Source: Homalodisca vitripennis | Lineage: Eukaryota > Arthropoda > Insecta > Hemiptera > Cicadellidae | Assembly (NCBI RefSeq): GCF_021130785.1 | Contig: NC_060207.1 | Span: 104,841,001 to 104,905,000 of the forward strand | Reading direction: 5' to 3' | Length of the DNA: 64,000 nt | Shown: piece by piece, positions 23,871 through 36,265 of the stretch | How positions within the stretch are numbered: position 1 is the first letter of the stretch | Layout of the letters: each line of letters begins with the position of its first letter | The notes under the pieces: generated by a model | The model's input: only the letters and a program-made list of their open reading frames with translations | Told to the model about the DNA's origin: nothing | The model's database searches: none | Program-made: the position numbers and the translations under genes

Positions 23871-25123
23871 CTGAAACACAAAAGATGGATAAGTAAAAAA
23901 CTAATTTAGCGTTTTAACTGTTCAAAGTTATAAGTAACCCCCAATTATTTTGTTACACGAATATTATGAAAGCAGGAAAATAACTTTATTTCGGTTATGT
24001 AAACATTTAAAGTTGTTTTTGTAATTTTGTTTTATAATTTTTGTTTTCGTGGTATGTTTACCACGTACATTTCATGCAGGTGAATATTTTATTATTATAC
24101 ATGAATAAGGTTTTGAGAATAAACGTATTCAAGATAAAATTATTTTTTTTTTTACATTTACCAGTATTTAACATTTATGCTCACTGTGACATTGTTAGAA
24201 CATTTACTAGAATAATTACTAAGTTGTAGAAAAGACTGAGCGAGTTAAATGATGCTGCCGCCAGTCTGTCGTCTTGCGTCTTGTGTATAGTGAAATGTTT
24301 GACAATTTTGCGTAATAATTGTTATATTTCAACATTATTTTAAGCTCTTTACCATTTAGTTTCGAGGTAAAGAATAATTGTAAAGATTTAAGCTATATAA
24401 GGCTAATCAGACTGAAATTTCTTCAGCGCTGCGGCGACTGATGATGGGGATTACTATCATGGTTTATAGAAATAGTGATCCTGATGAAGGATTTAACTTC
24501 AATGTAGTATTAGATAATTTAAATAGGTAGCGTAACAAAATTATAAACGGTCCTAAACACAATGACTGTAGTTGACGCAGTTTAATACTATCCCGGCTGT
24601 CCTAAAGTCAGAACATGACTAGAGTCACAGTGAAGGTGTTAATTTGTAAATATGTAAAAATTAGGTTCGCAAAAAATAAAAATAAAAATAGGAAATAGAC
24701 GGGTTCTCTTTTTTTATTTGTAAGCATTACAAATATGAGAATAGCAGCATAAACCAAAACGTCGGAATGAAAACCATATTTGAAGATTAGTTTTAAATAA
24801 GTAAATAATTTAAGCTGTTTATTATTTTCAACCGTATCACAATCCTTTCATTTCAACTCCTAAAAAGTTAGTAGTGATGACAAAATTGCTTTTTTAGACA
24901 AATTATTGTATCAATTTATGGGGAAATGAAATAGGTTGTGTTATTTAAGTCCAAATCGCCTCTCGGACTGCCAGTAACAATAATAAACTCGTATAATATC
25001 AAGCGACTCGCTCCACCACCGGTGCGGCGCCGGCCTGTCGCAGCTCGTATTATGGTATATTACCTCGGTTTGGAGTCTCGGTCTATCATGATGCAATCCT
25101 TTGAGTTATTTTTACATCTATAA

Positions 25124-25128
<5 letters not shown>
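23871..25128. other. 5' flank or first intron of the receptor gene
   Basis: AT-rich with no coding exon recognised. A more GC-rich patch at about 24945-25100 has a plus-strand frame without a known motif, directly before a (TA)n tract. The promoter and 5' UTR exon of the receptor are expected upstream on the minus strand (higher coordinates) but could not be placed. Confidence 0.4.

Positions 25129-25160
<32 letters not shown>
25129..25160. repeat. (TA)n microsatellite
   Basis: About 32 bp of TA directly before a copy of dispersed repeat family C. Confidence 0.95.
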
Positions 25161-25162
<2 letters not shown>

Positions 25163-25440
25163 TACGAAATGAAGTTTGCTATTCTCACTAATAGCGCTAG
25201 TTATTACACTCGAGAAAGGCTGGACCGATTTGGCTAATTTTGGTTTTGAAATATTTGTAGAAGTCCAAGTAAGGCGTAAAAGGTGAGAAACATTAGAATA
25301 GTTTAACAGAATATTTAATAATTCTGAAAAAATATCCATAATATTTACGACACTTAATCCAAAGTAAACTAACCCTTAACAGCTATTCACACTTTCAGAC
25401 GAAGTTCACCAAAGTGGCAGAAACATAGGTTTACATTTAA
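25161..25440 (+). repeat. Dispersed repeat, family C
   Basis: Contains CTCGAGAAAGGCTGGACCGA, TTTGGCTAATTTTGG, GGTGAGAAA and, near the end, CACTTTCAGACGAAGTTCA. The same order, diverged, occurs at 59060-59345 (GAGAACAGCTGGAACC, GGAGAAATATTATAAAAG, CACTTTCAGCTGCAGTTCA, TTTACATTTA). No coding content was found; the class is unknown. Confidence 0.6.
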
Positions 25441-26459
25441 ATTAAAAATATATTTAGTAATTATACAGTGCCTGCAAAGACCAGTTTACTGTCTAATTTT
25501 TATTTTACGTTGCACCAGTGACGAATTAAACATATAATGCATGGAAAATATTATTTAAACGCAATCCTAAAACCCAACTTGATGAACAAAGCTGTAAATG
25601 TTTTGCACGTATGGTTGTCGAAACTACTTGTCTCCCTGAATAATTTTACTGAAGTTACAGGAAAAGCAAAGGGGAATACTTTACATCAGAAGCAGAATAC
25701 AAGCGACGGGAGATGCATTCTGACTAAAGTAGTTTTTGCTTACTTATGCACATATTTTCTTGGTCGGGGTAAAAATCAATATTACTTATATCACTAGAAA
25801 CATCGCAGACCGCAAAGAAACGCTTTTAAATCTAAGTTGGATTCTAAAACCCACATACGTTTAGTCTTTATGTTGGTCAGTACAAAACACCCACAACTGT
25901 GGAGCCGTAAATAAATCAGAGGGAAGTGAATGTAATCGCTCGTATCTGCCTCTTTTGAACTGCAGTAACTTTTCAGTCATAAGTATGTTATATATTTTCT
26001 TGATCAGTCACAAGTCAAACTGAACTGTAGCGCTTGAGATACAGGTGCCTGTACCTTACATAGAAAATTTATCTAAACAGGCAGAAGTTGACACTTTTTT
26101 ACCTAATTAGGTTTTTAAGACTTAAATGACTTTTTAAGTCTCAAAATTCATGATTCAGCAACGTCCAAAATACCCATGAAAGATAGAGACATGAAATTTG
26201 GTACAGGTGCCCTACAGACGCATTAAGGAAGGAGTTTTTATCTATATAGAAGATATGCAGAAAATGTGGGTGCTAATTTCAGATGAAATATAATGAAACA
26301 GTTTATATAAATATGGGTCCGATATTAATTCATTTGCTTGTTGCAGCTAGCGAAAGATTTTGCCCAAATATCTACTCAACATATAAAACGGGTCTTCCTG
26401 AACTTCTAATAAGGTAGAATATGGGGCGAATACAATATTACAGTAGTTTCTTATGGTTT
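25441..26459. other. Intergenic DNA, no gene recognised
   Basis: An open frame at 25537-25797 (plus) has no motif. No repeat was matched elsewhere in the window. Confidence 0.4.
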
Positions 26460-27305
26460 TTAAACTGATAAATTGAATAAAATAGATCCTAGAACTGTGA
26501 GGTAAGTAGGTTTTGAGAAAACCAGTCTCAAATACTAAACATGAAGTGAAAAATCACAGTATACACTTTGACCAACAATAACTTTGTTTTATTACCAAGA
26601 AAAAAATCACAAATTAAAAAAAAAAACTCTATAAATAAAGTACACAGAAAGTGAATGAATTTTTGATTTAATTAATTTGTATTAATAACAGCACAACACA
26701 ACCTTTGGATTTTACTTATTGTACATTTGTTAATGATCCATTAAACCAATTAAATTTATACTAAGAAATTGTAAATTTATATTTTTAAATGAAAAATTAT
26801 TTCATAGAGTAGATTGATTTCAGCAGTGCATCCATCTGCATTCTGACATACGGGTTGATTTAATTTGATTTAAAAACACAGAATGATGTTTTGCGGAAAA
26901 GTTTTATGTTATACGTTGGCAATACAATAAACAGATGTTCAACAAAAATGTTATTTTAACTATAGAACTCAAATAATTTTAAGAGCTATCACTTTTGAAA
27001 AATTACTGTAGTTTGTAATTTGGTTCAATAGGTTCAGATTAATCTTTTCTTATTACTTTGTTTTGTTATCAATAAATTAATTTAATCAAGCATATATTCA
27101 CTTTCTGTGCGTTTTATTTACACCATTTTGTTTAAAAATAAAATTTTCTACAAGTTTAATTTAAAATAGTGATCTGTTTTCACATAAAATAACAGTTTTA
27201 TGGTTGTCCAAAGATGAAAGTTTGTTTTTCACTCCATTATTTGCATTTGACATTGGTTTTCTCAAAACTTTAGTTATGTAACTTATTTTATTAAATTTCT
27301 CAGGT
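26460..27305. mobile_element. Foldback element with long diverged inverted arms
   Basis: Left arm about 26463-26700 and right arm about 27045-27305 are inverted copies, diverged but collinear. Matching marks are GGTTTTGAGAAAACCA (26508) with GGTTTTCTCAAAAC (27256), CACAGAAAGTGAAT (26643) with ATTCACTTTCTGTG (27096), and TTAATTTGTATTAATAAC with its inverted counterpart. The 345-bp middle has no protein frame. I infer a non-autonomous foldback or MITE insertion of about 850 bp. Confidence 0.65.
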
Positions 27306-27411
27306 CAAAAAAATAAGAAACAATATAATTCACCTCTTAACCTATCTTTATATTAGCGTGGCAAAGTCAGCAAGTATATAAAGCTGTAAAAAAATTATAA
27401 GAAGATAAACA

Positions 27412-27525
27412 TGAAGGAAACAGGATTTTTCCGGACATTTGCCATCGTTCAGTGAAACAAAATGTCCGGAAAAATCCTTCGTTCCATCGTTTAGGCAAAT
27501 GTCCGGAAAAATCCTGTTTCCTTCA
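27412..27525. repeat. Perfect 32-bp inverted repeat (hairpin) with a third internal copy
   Basis: Arms 27412-27443 and 27494-27525 are exact inverted copies; the core is GGATTTTTCCGGACATTTGCC and its complement. The 50-nt spacer holds one more partial copy, AATGTCCGGAAAAATCC at about 27461-27477. A related single copy lies at 52340-52372. An open frame at 27452-27889 runs through the right arm, but its start is only repeat sequence. Confidence 0.85.
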
Positions 27526-28047
27526 CAATCTTTCCATCGTCAAAAATAACCTTCAAATCAAGATAAACATTCCATCTCTCCCAGTTAGTATCACACCACA
27601 GTACTCAATATTAGTCAGTTTTGTTACTCTTTATTTCTGTTATCTAGTATTAAAATTATACTACTGTATTGTTCTCTTTGAAGAGTTTAGTGTCTGCTTC
27701 TTTGTAAACCTGGCATGGCAAATAAAAAATATAAAGAACAATAAAAACAATTCTCAGGGGATTAATAACATAACAAAGTATGACGTACAGTCGAATTTCT
27801 CACATTTACGAGAGCTAGAAACGTGGCAGAAGTTAGTTTATCGACGCAGTTTTCCTCAAAAGTACTTGTTCGGTTACAGTCACCCATAAATTCAAATGCC
27901 ATGTTGTATCTTATCTCAAATTCAAACTATGTATGCTTAACAAATTCATAATTGCTCACTGGAGAATTCTAGATAATTAGCCCAGCTGTCATGTCTACAG
28001 GGGCCAAAGCATGAATAATGAGCAGTCATCAGTTTGACAGGCGTAAT

Positions 28048-30336
28048 TGAGCGGTGATCAACTATACGAGTACATACACTTTGAGAGCTATTCATGAATA
28101 CATTTTAGGCTTAAACATCAATGCTTTGGGATAGTAAACAATGAAGCCGTAATGAGTTAATATTCATAATGAGAAATAATATTTAGTAATAAACATTATA
28201 AATAATAGTAGTAATAGTATAAAATAATAGTAGTATAAATAGGAGTAATAAATAAAAAGAACTTGTAAATATGCGTATTTAACGTTTTTTTTTCTACAGC
28301 ACAAGATATATCTAGAAAAAACTATATGAAAATAAAATGGTTTTGAAACGATTTTAGTATTTGTACATTTTAAAGATATCTTGGGAATTATCGGTACTCC
28401 ATAGGCTATAAATGGCGAAACATCTATACAAATTATTAGAGCCTCTTTAAACACTTTTTGTATACAAAACACAATTTTAATGGAAGATAAATTTATAAGC
28501 GTAAAAAATGTACAGTTTGGCAGATATACTTATGAAGTAGCCTTTACTGCCGAATTCCATCCAGATGAGACAATATATTTGGTCTCTATTATACTTTCAG
28601 TTGAATTTTTCCTTACATTCACATGATAGATTTTTCAGATTTTGGATGTGGCTTTTATTACAGTAATGTACTTTGTTATATTTTTCACCTTGGAAGAAGG
28701 GTTGGCTAGTTCTGTTTCAATCTCTTCCAGTCTCCAGTGTCCATAAGGAACGGTACTCTCCCATGTTTAACCTAGTAACAGATTTTAATACCAAGGAAGG
28801 TCTCCTACTCAATAAGACATCTTCCGCAGTAAACTATTGATCCACCCTTTTTACCCCAATATCTCGACGTTTGCGGTTAGTGATGTGCCGCTCTTAGAGA
28901 TTCGTAGGGTTGCCCAGATGTAAGTGACACATCGGTTGATGTACCCAATCAAGGTTCAACTGTTAAAGGCGTCCTAGAAGGACGGCAAGGACGGCACGAC
29001 CAACAAGGACGACGGACCCTGCTGTCAGTGAAAAATGTGTCTCCACACTGAACGACGCGACAAGCATCGCTTTATTACCTGACGAATACTCAAGCCCCGC
29101 TGTGGTGGATGCCGGTCTATAGTGTCACCGATATTATAAGCTCTACCAAATACAAACCTGTTTGTATTTTGAAGCGTTTGCAGCGAGACTGTCGTTCTTG
29201 CTGCTCAGCTAGTCACTTACACTACTTACCACGTGTTTGTATCTGTAGTTGTTTTCGGTTACTTCAATTTGCCACCAAGCTAGGACTCCGCCTAAGGTAC
29301 AAACCAGTCAAGAATGAAAGCTCTTCTTCAGAAGTTTGTTTACCGTACTAGTTAATATACTATGAACAATGAAAGGCTAATCAAAGGAATGGACATTATT
29401 TTAAAGCGTTTTTAATTCAAACAAACTAAAGATTAACAGGAAAACCAAATGCTGCAATGATTAAAAAACCGCGAGTGTCTAGCTACTAGAAACTAAAAGC
29501 TCAATCTATTACCTAACTGTAGTTTAGTTCTTAGTGGCATCTGTCGCTGTTGATGATATTGCCATTGCCATAATCTACATTTCCTCAGAGTCGAGGTAGA
29601 TATAATTTTATCGAGAAAAAAAAGGAAAATAATTATAAAAGAAATATGTTTTAGTATACCTTTCACGTAGTGCTGACATTATTACTTAAGAAAAAATTAA
29701 ATATATATACTGTTAAAAATGTTTTCTCGTTTCAGAGGTACGTGGTATTGTGTCACAAAAACTTCAGTGAACGCAGAGATTTAAGAGTTTTAAGGTACAA
29801 AAACAATTAGAGTTGTCTTCATTTGGAGATTAAAGTCTAACTAAGCTTTTACTATCCAGTTGTCTAACTCAGCTGCTTTAGTTTATGTTAAATGTAACTA
29901 TCAAACTATCGACTGATATTTACGAAAATAAGATTTTTATGCAATTTAAACTATTACTGGTTTTAAAACGAACCCGGTTTAAAACAGTTAGAACTATTGT
30001 ATTATTTTAGAATATGGCAAATAAAAATCAATAAAACCAAATTTCATGACTATCTATATTAGTCTTAAGAAATAACTGTAAATGGGTGAGCATGACAATT
30101 GGTAGACAATTAAAACTAACAACGATATGTAACTCAATTCAAATGTCATAAAACTTATAATATTTAGGCCTTGTGTATTTACTTAAATTAAATTTTAATG
30201 ACATGGACATTTTTTGATTACACTTCTTTCATTAAAGTTATTAGATATGGACTATATGAAAGGGTTACCTAGATTAATACTTGTTATACTTATATAATTT
30301 ATACTTATTTTTATTAAGATGAAAATGTATGGTCTA
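28048..30336 (+). repeat. 2.3 kb tandem duplication, first copy
   Basis: The 2289-bp segment starts at GAGCGGTGATCAAC and ends at GGTCTA, and is followed at once by a second copy. Substitutions are rare; nearly all differences are one-base changes in A or T runs. The unit holds a more GC-rich block (about 28690-29350) with an open frame at 29109-29351 of no known family, and a short frame starting MEDKFISVKNVQFG near 28481. No gene is called. Confidence 0.9.
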
Positions 30337-32636
30337 TGAGCGGTGATCAACTATACGAGTACATACACTTTGAGAGCTATTCATGAATACATTTTTAGGC
30401 TTAAACATCAATGCTTTGGGATAGTAAACAATGAAGCCGTAATGAGTTAATATTCATAATGAGAAATAATATTTAGTAAATAAACATTATAAATAATAGT
30501 AGTAATAGTATAAAAATAATAGTAGTATAAATAGGAGTAATAAATAAAAAGAACTTGTAAATATGCGTATTTAACGTTTTTTTTTTCTACAGCACAAGAT
30601 ATATCTAGAAAAAACTATATGAAAAATAAAATGGTTTTGAAAACGATTTTAGTATTTGTACATTTTAAAGATATCTTGGGAATTATCGGTACTCCATAGG
30701 CTATAAATGGCGAAACATCTATACAAATTATTAGAGCCTCTTTTAAAACACTTTTTTGTATACCAAACACACAATTTTAATGGAAGATAAATTTATAAGC
30801 GTAAAAAATGTACAGTTTGGCAGATATACTTATGAAGTAGCCTTTACTGCCGAATTCCATCCAGATGAGACACTATATTTGGTCTCTATTATACTTTCAG
30901 TTGAATTTTTTTCCTTACATTCACATGATAGATTTTTCAGATTTTGGATGTGGCTTTTATTACAGTAATGTACTTTGTTATATTTTTCACCTTGGAAGAA
31001 GGGTTGGCTAGTTCTGTTTCAATCTCTTCCAGTCTCCAGTGTCCATAAGGAACGGTACTCTCCCATGTTTAACCTAGTAACAGATTTTAATACCAAGGAA
31101 GGTCTCCTACTCAATAAGACATCTTCCGCAGTAAACTATTGATCCACCCTTTTTACCCCAATATCTCGACGTTTGCGGTTAGTGATGTGCCGCTCTTAGA
31201 GATTCGTAGGGTTGCCCAGATGTAAGTGACACATCGGTTGATGTACCCAATCAAGGTTCAAACTGTTAAAGGCGTCCTAGAAGGACGGCAAGGACGGCAC
31301 GACCAACAAGGACGACGGACCCTGCTGTCAGTGAAAAATGTGTCTCCACACTGAACGACGCGACAAGCATCGCTTTATTACCTGACGAATACTCAAGCCC
31401 CGCTGTGGTGGATGCCGGTCTATAGTGTCACCGATATTATAAGCTCTACCAAATACAAACCTGTTTGTATTTTGAAGCGTTTGCAGCGAGACTGTCCGTT
31501 CTTGCTGCTCAGCTAGTCACTTACACTACTTACCACGTGTTTGTATCTGTAGTTGTTTTCGGTTACTTCAATTTGCCACCAAGCTAGGACTCCGCCTAAG
31601 GTACAAACCAGTCAAGAATGAAAGCTCTTCTTCAGAAGTTTGTTTACCGTACTAGTTAATATACTATGAACAATGAAAGGCTAATCAAAGGAATGGACAT
31701 TATTTTAAAGCGTTTTTTAATTCAAACAAACTAAAGATTAACAGGAAAACCAAATGCTGCAATGATTAAAAAAAACCGCGAGTGTCTAGCTACTAGAAAC
31801 TAAAAGCTCAATCTATTACCTAACTGTAGTTTAGTTCTTAGTGGCATCTGTCGCTGTTGATGATATTGCCATTGCCATAATCTACATTTCCTCAGAGTCG
31901 AGGTAGATATAATTTTATCGAGAAAAAAAAGGAAAATAATTATAAAAGAAATATGTTTTAGTATACCTTTCACGTAGTGCTGACATTATTACTTAAGAAA
32001 AATTAAATATATATACTGTTAAAATGTTTTCTCGTTTCAGAGGTACGTGGTATTGTGTCACAAAACTTCAGTGAACGCAGAGATTTAAGAGTTTTAAGGT
32101 ACAAAAACAATTAGAGTTGTCTTCATTTGGAGATTAAAGTCTAACTAAGCTTTTACTATCCAGTTGTCTAACTCAGCTGCTTTAGTTTATGTTAAATGTA
32201 ACTATCAAACTATCGACTGATATTTACGAAAATAAGATTTTTATGCAATTTAAACTATTACTGGTTTTAAAACGAACCCGGTTTAAACAGTTAGAACTAT
32301 TGTATTATTTTAGAATATGGCAAATAAAATCAATAAAACCAAATTTCATGACTATCTATATTAGTCTTAAGAAATAACTGTAAATGGGTGAGCATGACAA
32401 TTGGTAGACAATTAAAACTAACAACGATATGTAACTCAATTCAAATGTCATAAACTATAATATTTAGGCCTTGTGTATTTACTTAAATTAAATTTTAATG
32501 ACATGGACATTTTTGATTACACTTCTTTCATTAAAGTTATTAGATATGGACTATATGAAAGGGTTACCTAGATTAATACTTGTTATACTTATATAATTTA
32601 TACTTATTTTTATTAAGATGAAAATGTATGGTCTAT
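30337..32636 (+). repeat. 2.3 kb tandem duplication, second copy
   Basis: 2300 bp collinear with 28048-30336. The junction is TATG|AGCGG at 30336-30340 and the copy ends at GGTCTATG near 32636. Homopolymer runs are longer than in copy 1 in the first part (for example GATT followed by eight A at 31766, six in copy 1) and shorter from about 31994 on. The small frame at 30756-30968 is open here but shorter in copy 1, which shows how weak the coding case is. Confidence 0.9.
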
Positions 32637-35600
32637 GGTATAATCACCATAAATAAAAAAACACCATGATGTTTCTGGTTGCATGCTTGGGCCAATTTGT
32701 CTTAGTTACTTTTTGGCCAAAACTCCACATCCTAAACAGACAATAATTACCCTGGTCGAACGCTTCTTTTGTCTATCCAACTTTAGTTCACATATCTAGT
32801 TAGCTATAAGGAGTATTTGCTTCGTCATGGAAGTTGAACATGTATCCCGTTGGATCCAAAATTTAATTTGTTATAGCTATATCATTTATTGACTATTCTG
32901 GCATAACGTTTAATTATGAAACGCTAATTCTATTACAATCGATGGTTACTTGAGGGACTAGAATATCTAAGGTAAATATGTTGTTGATTCTAGAGTTCTA
33001 ATGCTCAGTACCTACGAATATAAAGGCTATTTTCAAGAATTACTCTTAATTAACACTAATTCTATATACTATTCTTGACATTTTTCTTCCATATCATTTG
33101 CCTGATTACTGGTTCAAAGAATCAACCAGTGGAGCTTGATCCAGGGAATTACAATTTTAGCTGCCTAAATTACCTCAAGGGTCTTCAAAAGAAGCGTGCT
33201 CACAACCCAGTAATGTTTTTCAATCCTGACTTTGATTACATCTTATTACCTGAAACAAAATAGCAACTGGAGGAAGTAAGATATAGGAAAGTCTACTGCT
33301 GCTTTTCAAACAAAATATTAGTTGATTTCTTCAACTAATATGATACATATGATAGAGTTAAATGTGTCATCAAAGGAATGGAAATCTTACAAAAGGACAA
33401 AAAGCTCAAATCCTGGCAGTATTTCTGCAGCAGTTTCAGACTTTAAAATAGGCCACTAGGTTTTCACGAAGTTGCCACCGATGTGTACCGTAGTCTGGAT
33501 TGTATCAACCTTTTACTTAGGAAGCATGACATACTATAAGAAAAACGATACATTATGTGAACTAAAAAGTATCAACTTCAAAAATGTAGTATAGAAACAA
33601 GGAACTAAAAAGTATAATAGTAATTTTTAATCTGTAACAATAAAGGGCAACCAAAGATGATACCACACAATTCTTGATGCCGGTGCCAAATGTTAGTGAT
33701 TGTATATTGTAGATAAATATAGCTTTTCTGTTACATATACATTTTCCCTTTATTGCAGTCTTAACAATAGTGCAATGTGTAATGTTTCATAAGTAACTCA
33801 AAGTAATAATCGCGCAGTTAGGTACATTTTATTATAGAAGTAGTGAATTCAATAATTGAATGTTGATAGTCACACAACATGTAGGTACTCTTTGGAAAGT
33901 TGCGTATTAGCCCTTGAGAAAGGAATATTATTTTACTATGTCTTTATGTATGTAAGCCTTTTTTACTCTCTAAGAAAGTATGAATGATAAATAAACGTAA
34001 TTAAATAAGCACCATTCTTAGTACGAGTAAATTATATCCTTTGAAAATTGTTATATAATCCACCATAACACGTTCTATCTAACATCAAATTGCATCCAAA
34101 GGTATTTTTAGCTTTCATTCCAATACATTTTATATAATTAAAATTTGGCATAACTTTTATTTGTTGTATGGATTCAGATTTGAGTAATCTAATTTTGTCA
34201 AAACAAATTTTTTGTTATTGTCAAAGTATTCAATAAGTGATTTACTTCACAAATTCGTGTATTGTTCCAATGCTAAATTTTTTGTATTATAAGCTGTGGG
34301 ATTTTCAGAAATAGCATAATGTATTAATATTATATAAGTAAATTAAACAAATATCCTATTGTTTTTTCCTATTGTTGTTTCCTGTCGTGATAAACATGTT
34401 ATGTAACTGATCGTCACCAAGAATCATAGGATAAAGTAAAAAACTCCCCCTATCACGGCTAAACTTTATAATTATTAATTAGAGAAGTCGCAAAGTTTGC
34501 ACCCTCAACTAAACCACAGCATGTTGTGTCCCAACTGAGGTATCATACAAAAATATCAAAGAACGTAAAATTCTCCTTAGCGTTCACTCATAGTCCATGG
34601 AAGACCGTAGACTCCTTCTCAGCAAGCTAATTAACTGATCATATAGTATATCATATAGCCTTTTCCTTTAAAACAGGGGTTATATGGAAGGGTATGATAT
34701 AAATGCTGAATTCTCCTAACATAATTGAAGGCTGCTATTACGCTATTACTTCATAAATGATTGTACTCTATCCTTTCTCACTACTCCAGGACAGCCCGGA
34801 AAACGCAGGAACGTTAACGCTCACATGCATTGCTGAGAAAACTTCCATGTCAGTAACTAATTTTGGATCATTCTCTATGTCATGTTTCCTCGAGGCATAA
34901 AGAGATATGTGTAGCAGTGTCTGAGGTAAGCTATGGTCATTTGGAAAATGTCAATCTCTGCAGCCTATCCTCTGTCGTTTCTCACAGATGTATTCTATCT
35001 TGCCTTCGTTCCATGAAAGAACTCTCCGAAACCTTGACTTAACAGAAAATTACCCATAGCACTTTATAAGTTACTAATAGAGAAACACTTTTAACTCTGA
35101 ACTTTATTTCCAACCTTCACCGTCTCAAAATCAAATATAAAATTAAATGTATGCCTACTCATTTAGCCAAAAACTACTTTTCCCGTCTTTCCGTAAGGTT
35201 TTATTTATGCGACTTCTAAAGTGATTCAATAGTTTTACAACGGTAATAAGTGCAACAAAAATATAGTAGGACCACCAGGACCGGGGTCGGGCCTCTGTCA
35301 TAAAATTACTGTTAAAATCGATCCGGTAGTTATGAAAAAATCTGTGGACAATCATAAAAAATTCATAGAAACAGGTAGAATTCCATAACTTCTTCCATTT
35401 TTGGAAGTTGGTTTACAAACTTAAACTCAACTGTCACAACACTAAAATTAAATTAAAGAAACTCGCTTTTAATTATTATTAAAAACAAGTATCGGTTCTT
35501 AGACATGCTAATTAAGATATGATATCACCACTTAACCAGAAACCGTTCTATAAGACGCCCAAGGAGTAGGTATAGAATGTAGTAATAAATAAATACTGGT

Positions 35601-35745
35601 TATTTTGTCGGTAAAATAAATACTTTATTTACTGTTACAGAAGACAATAATCTTGTAAGTCCATTCTGTGTTAACAATTTTTATGGAACGTTTCGAACAA
35701 GTCTGTAAAACGACAATTTATTATGTATTTACCCAGAAAATCCCC
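32637..35745. other. Intergenic DNA, no gene recognised
   Basis: A plus-strand frame at 33075-33263 contains ELDPGNYNFSCLNY, weakly like an arrestin-type LPPGxYxF turn, but it has no flanking domain sequence or splice support. The rest is AT-rich without recognised features. Confidence 0.35.
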
Positions 35746-35749
35746 CCGC

Positions 35750-35880
35750 CTAGTTTTGACATCAGTGACACCTAGACTACAAAAATAGTGTAATCTAGGT
35801 GAAGCGTTATTCTCATTGCCCCATCAGGTGCACAATTGAGTGCACTGCGATGTTAACTTACACGATTCAAAAGCAGAAAA
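35750..35880 (+). repeat. Dispersed repeat, family D
   Basis: Matches 47595-47760 in order: GACATCAGTGACACCTAGAC, GTGTAATCTAGGT, CATCAGGTGCACAATT, GTGCACTGCGATGTT. A diverged piece also lies within the element at 15585-16245. Confidence 0.6.
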
Positions 35881-36069
35881 GATTGAAAAAATAAGTAATG
35901 TTACTATCAAGCTTACTATATCCTTTCAAGATTATTAATGTAAATAAATTTAAAATAGTGTTTGAATTAATTAAACGTGTGGTTGTGCTGTCATAAAGTA
36001 ATATTTGCATAAAATAGTTGATGACATTTAATATACTCATTCAATTAATATTTTGCAACTTTAGACAAT

Positions 36070-36265
36070 ACGATGGGATTTTTTGCTACTTTAGAGACCA
36101 GTGGGGCGTAGTAATAAGTGAATTTTAGATGTAGGATATAGGGAATGTCCTATATGCATACCAGGGACCCTAAGGAATGTGATATAAAGTTGCAGTTTAA
36201 TCGGTTGAACAGGTGCGCTTGGAAACAAAACAACCAAAAATAGTCACTTTCGCATTTATAATATT
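36070..36265 (-). repeat. Dispersed repeat, family B, inverted copy
   Basis: Its reverse complement matches 10590-10790. Visible marks here are TTTAGAGACCAGTGGGG, CCAGGGACCCTAAGGAA and AGTCACTTTCGC. Confidence 0.6.

Noticed and set aside
29109..29351. 80-codon frame in the duplicated 2.3 kb unit as a gene
   Set aside because: One-base differences between the two copies break the corresponding frame in copy 2, and no family or splice support was found.
33075..33263. Possible arrestin-domain fragment
   Set aside because: Only one weak phrase (ELDPGNYNF) resembles the family; the flanking sequence does not.
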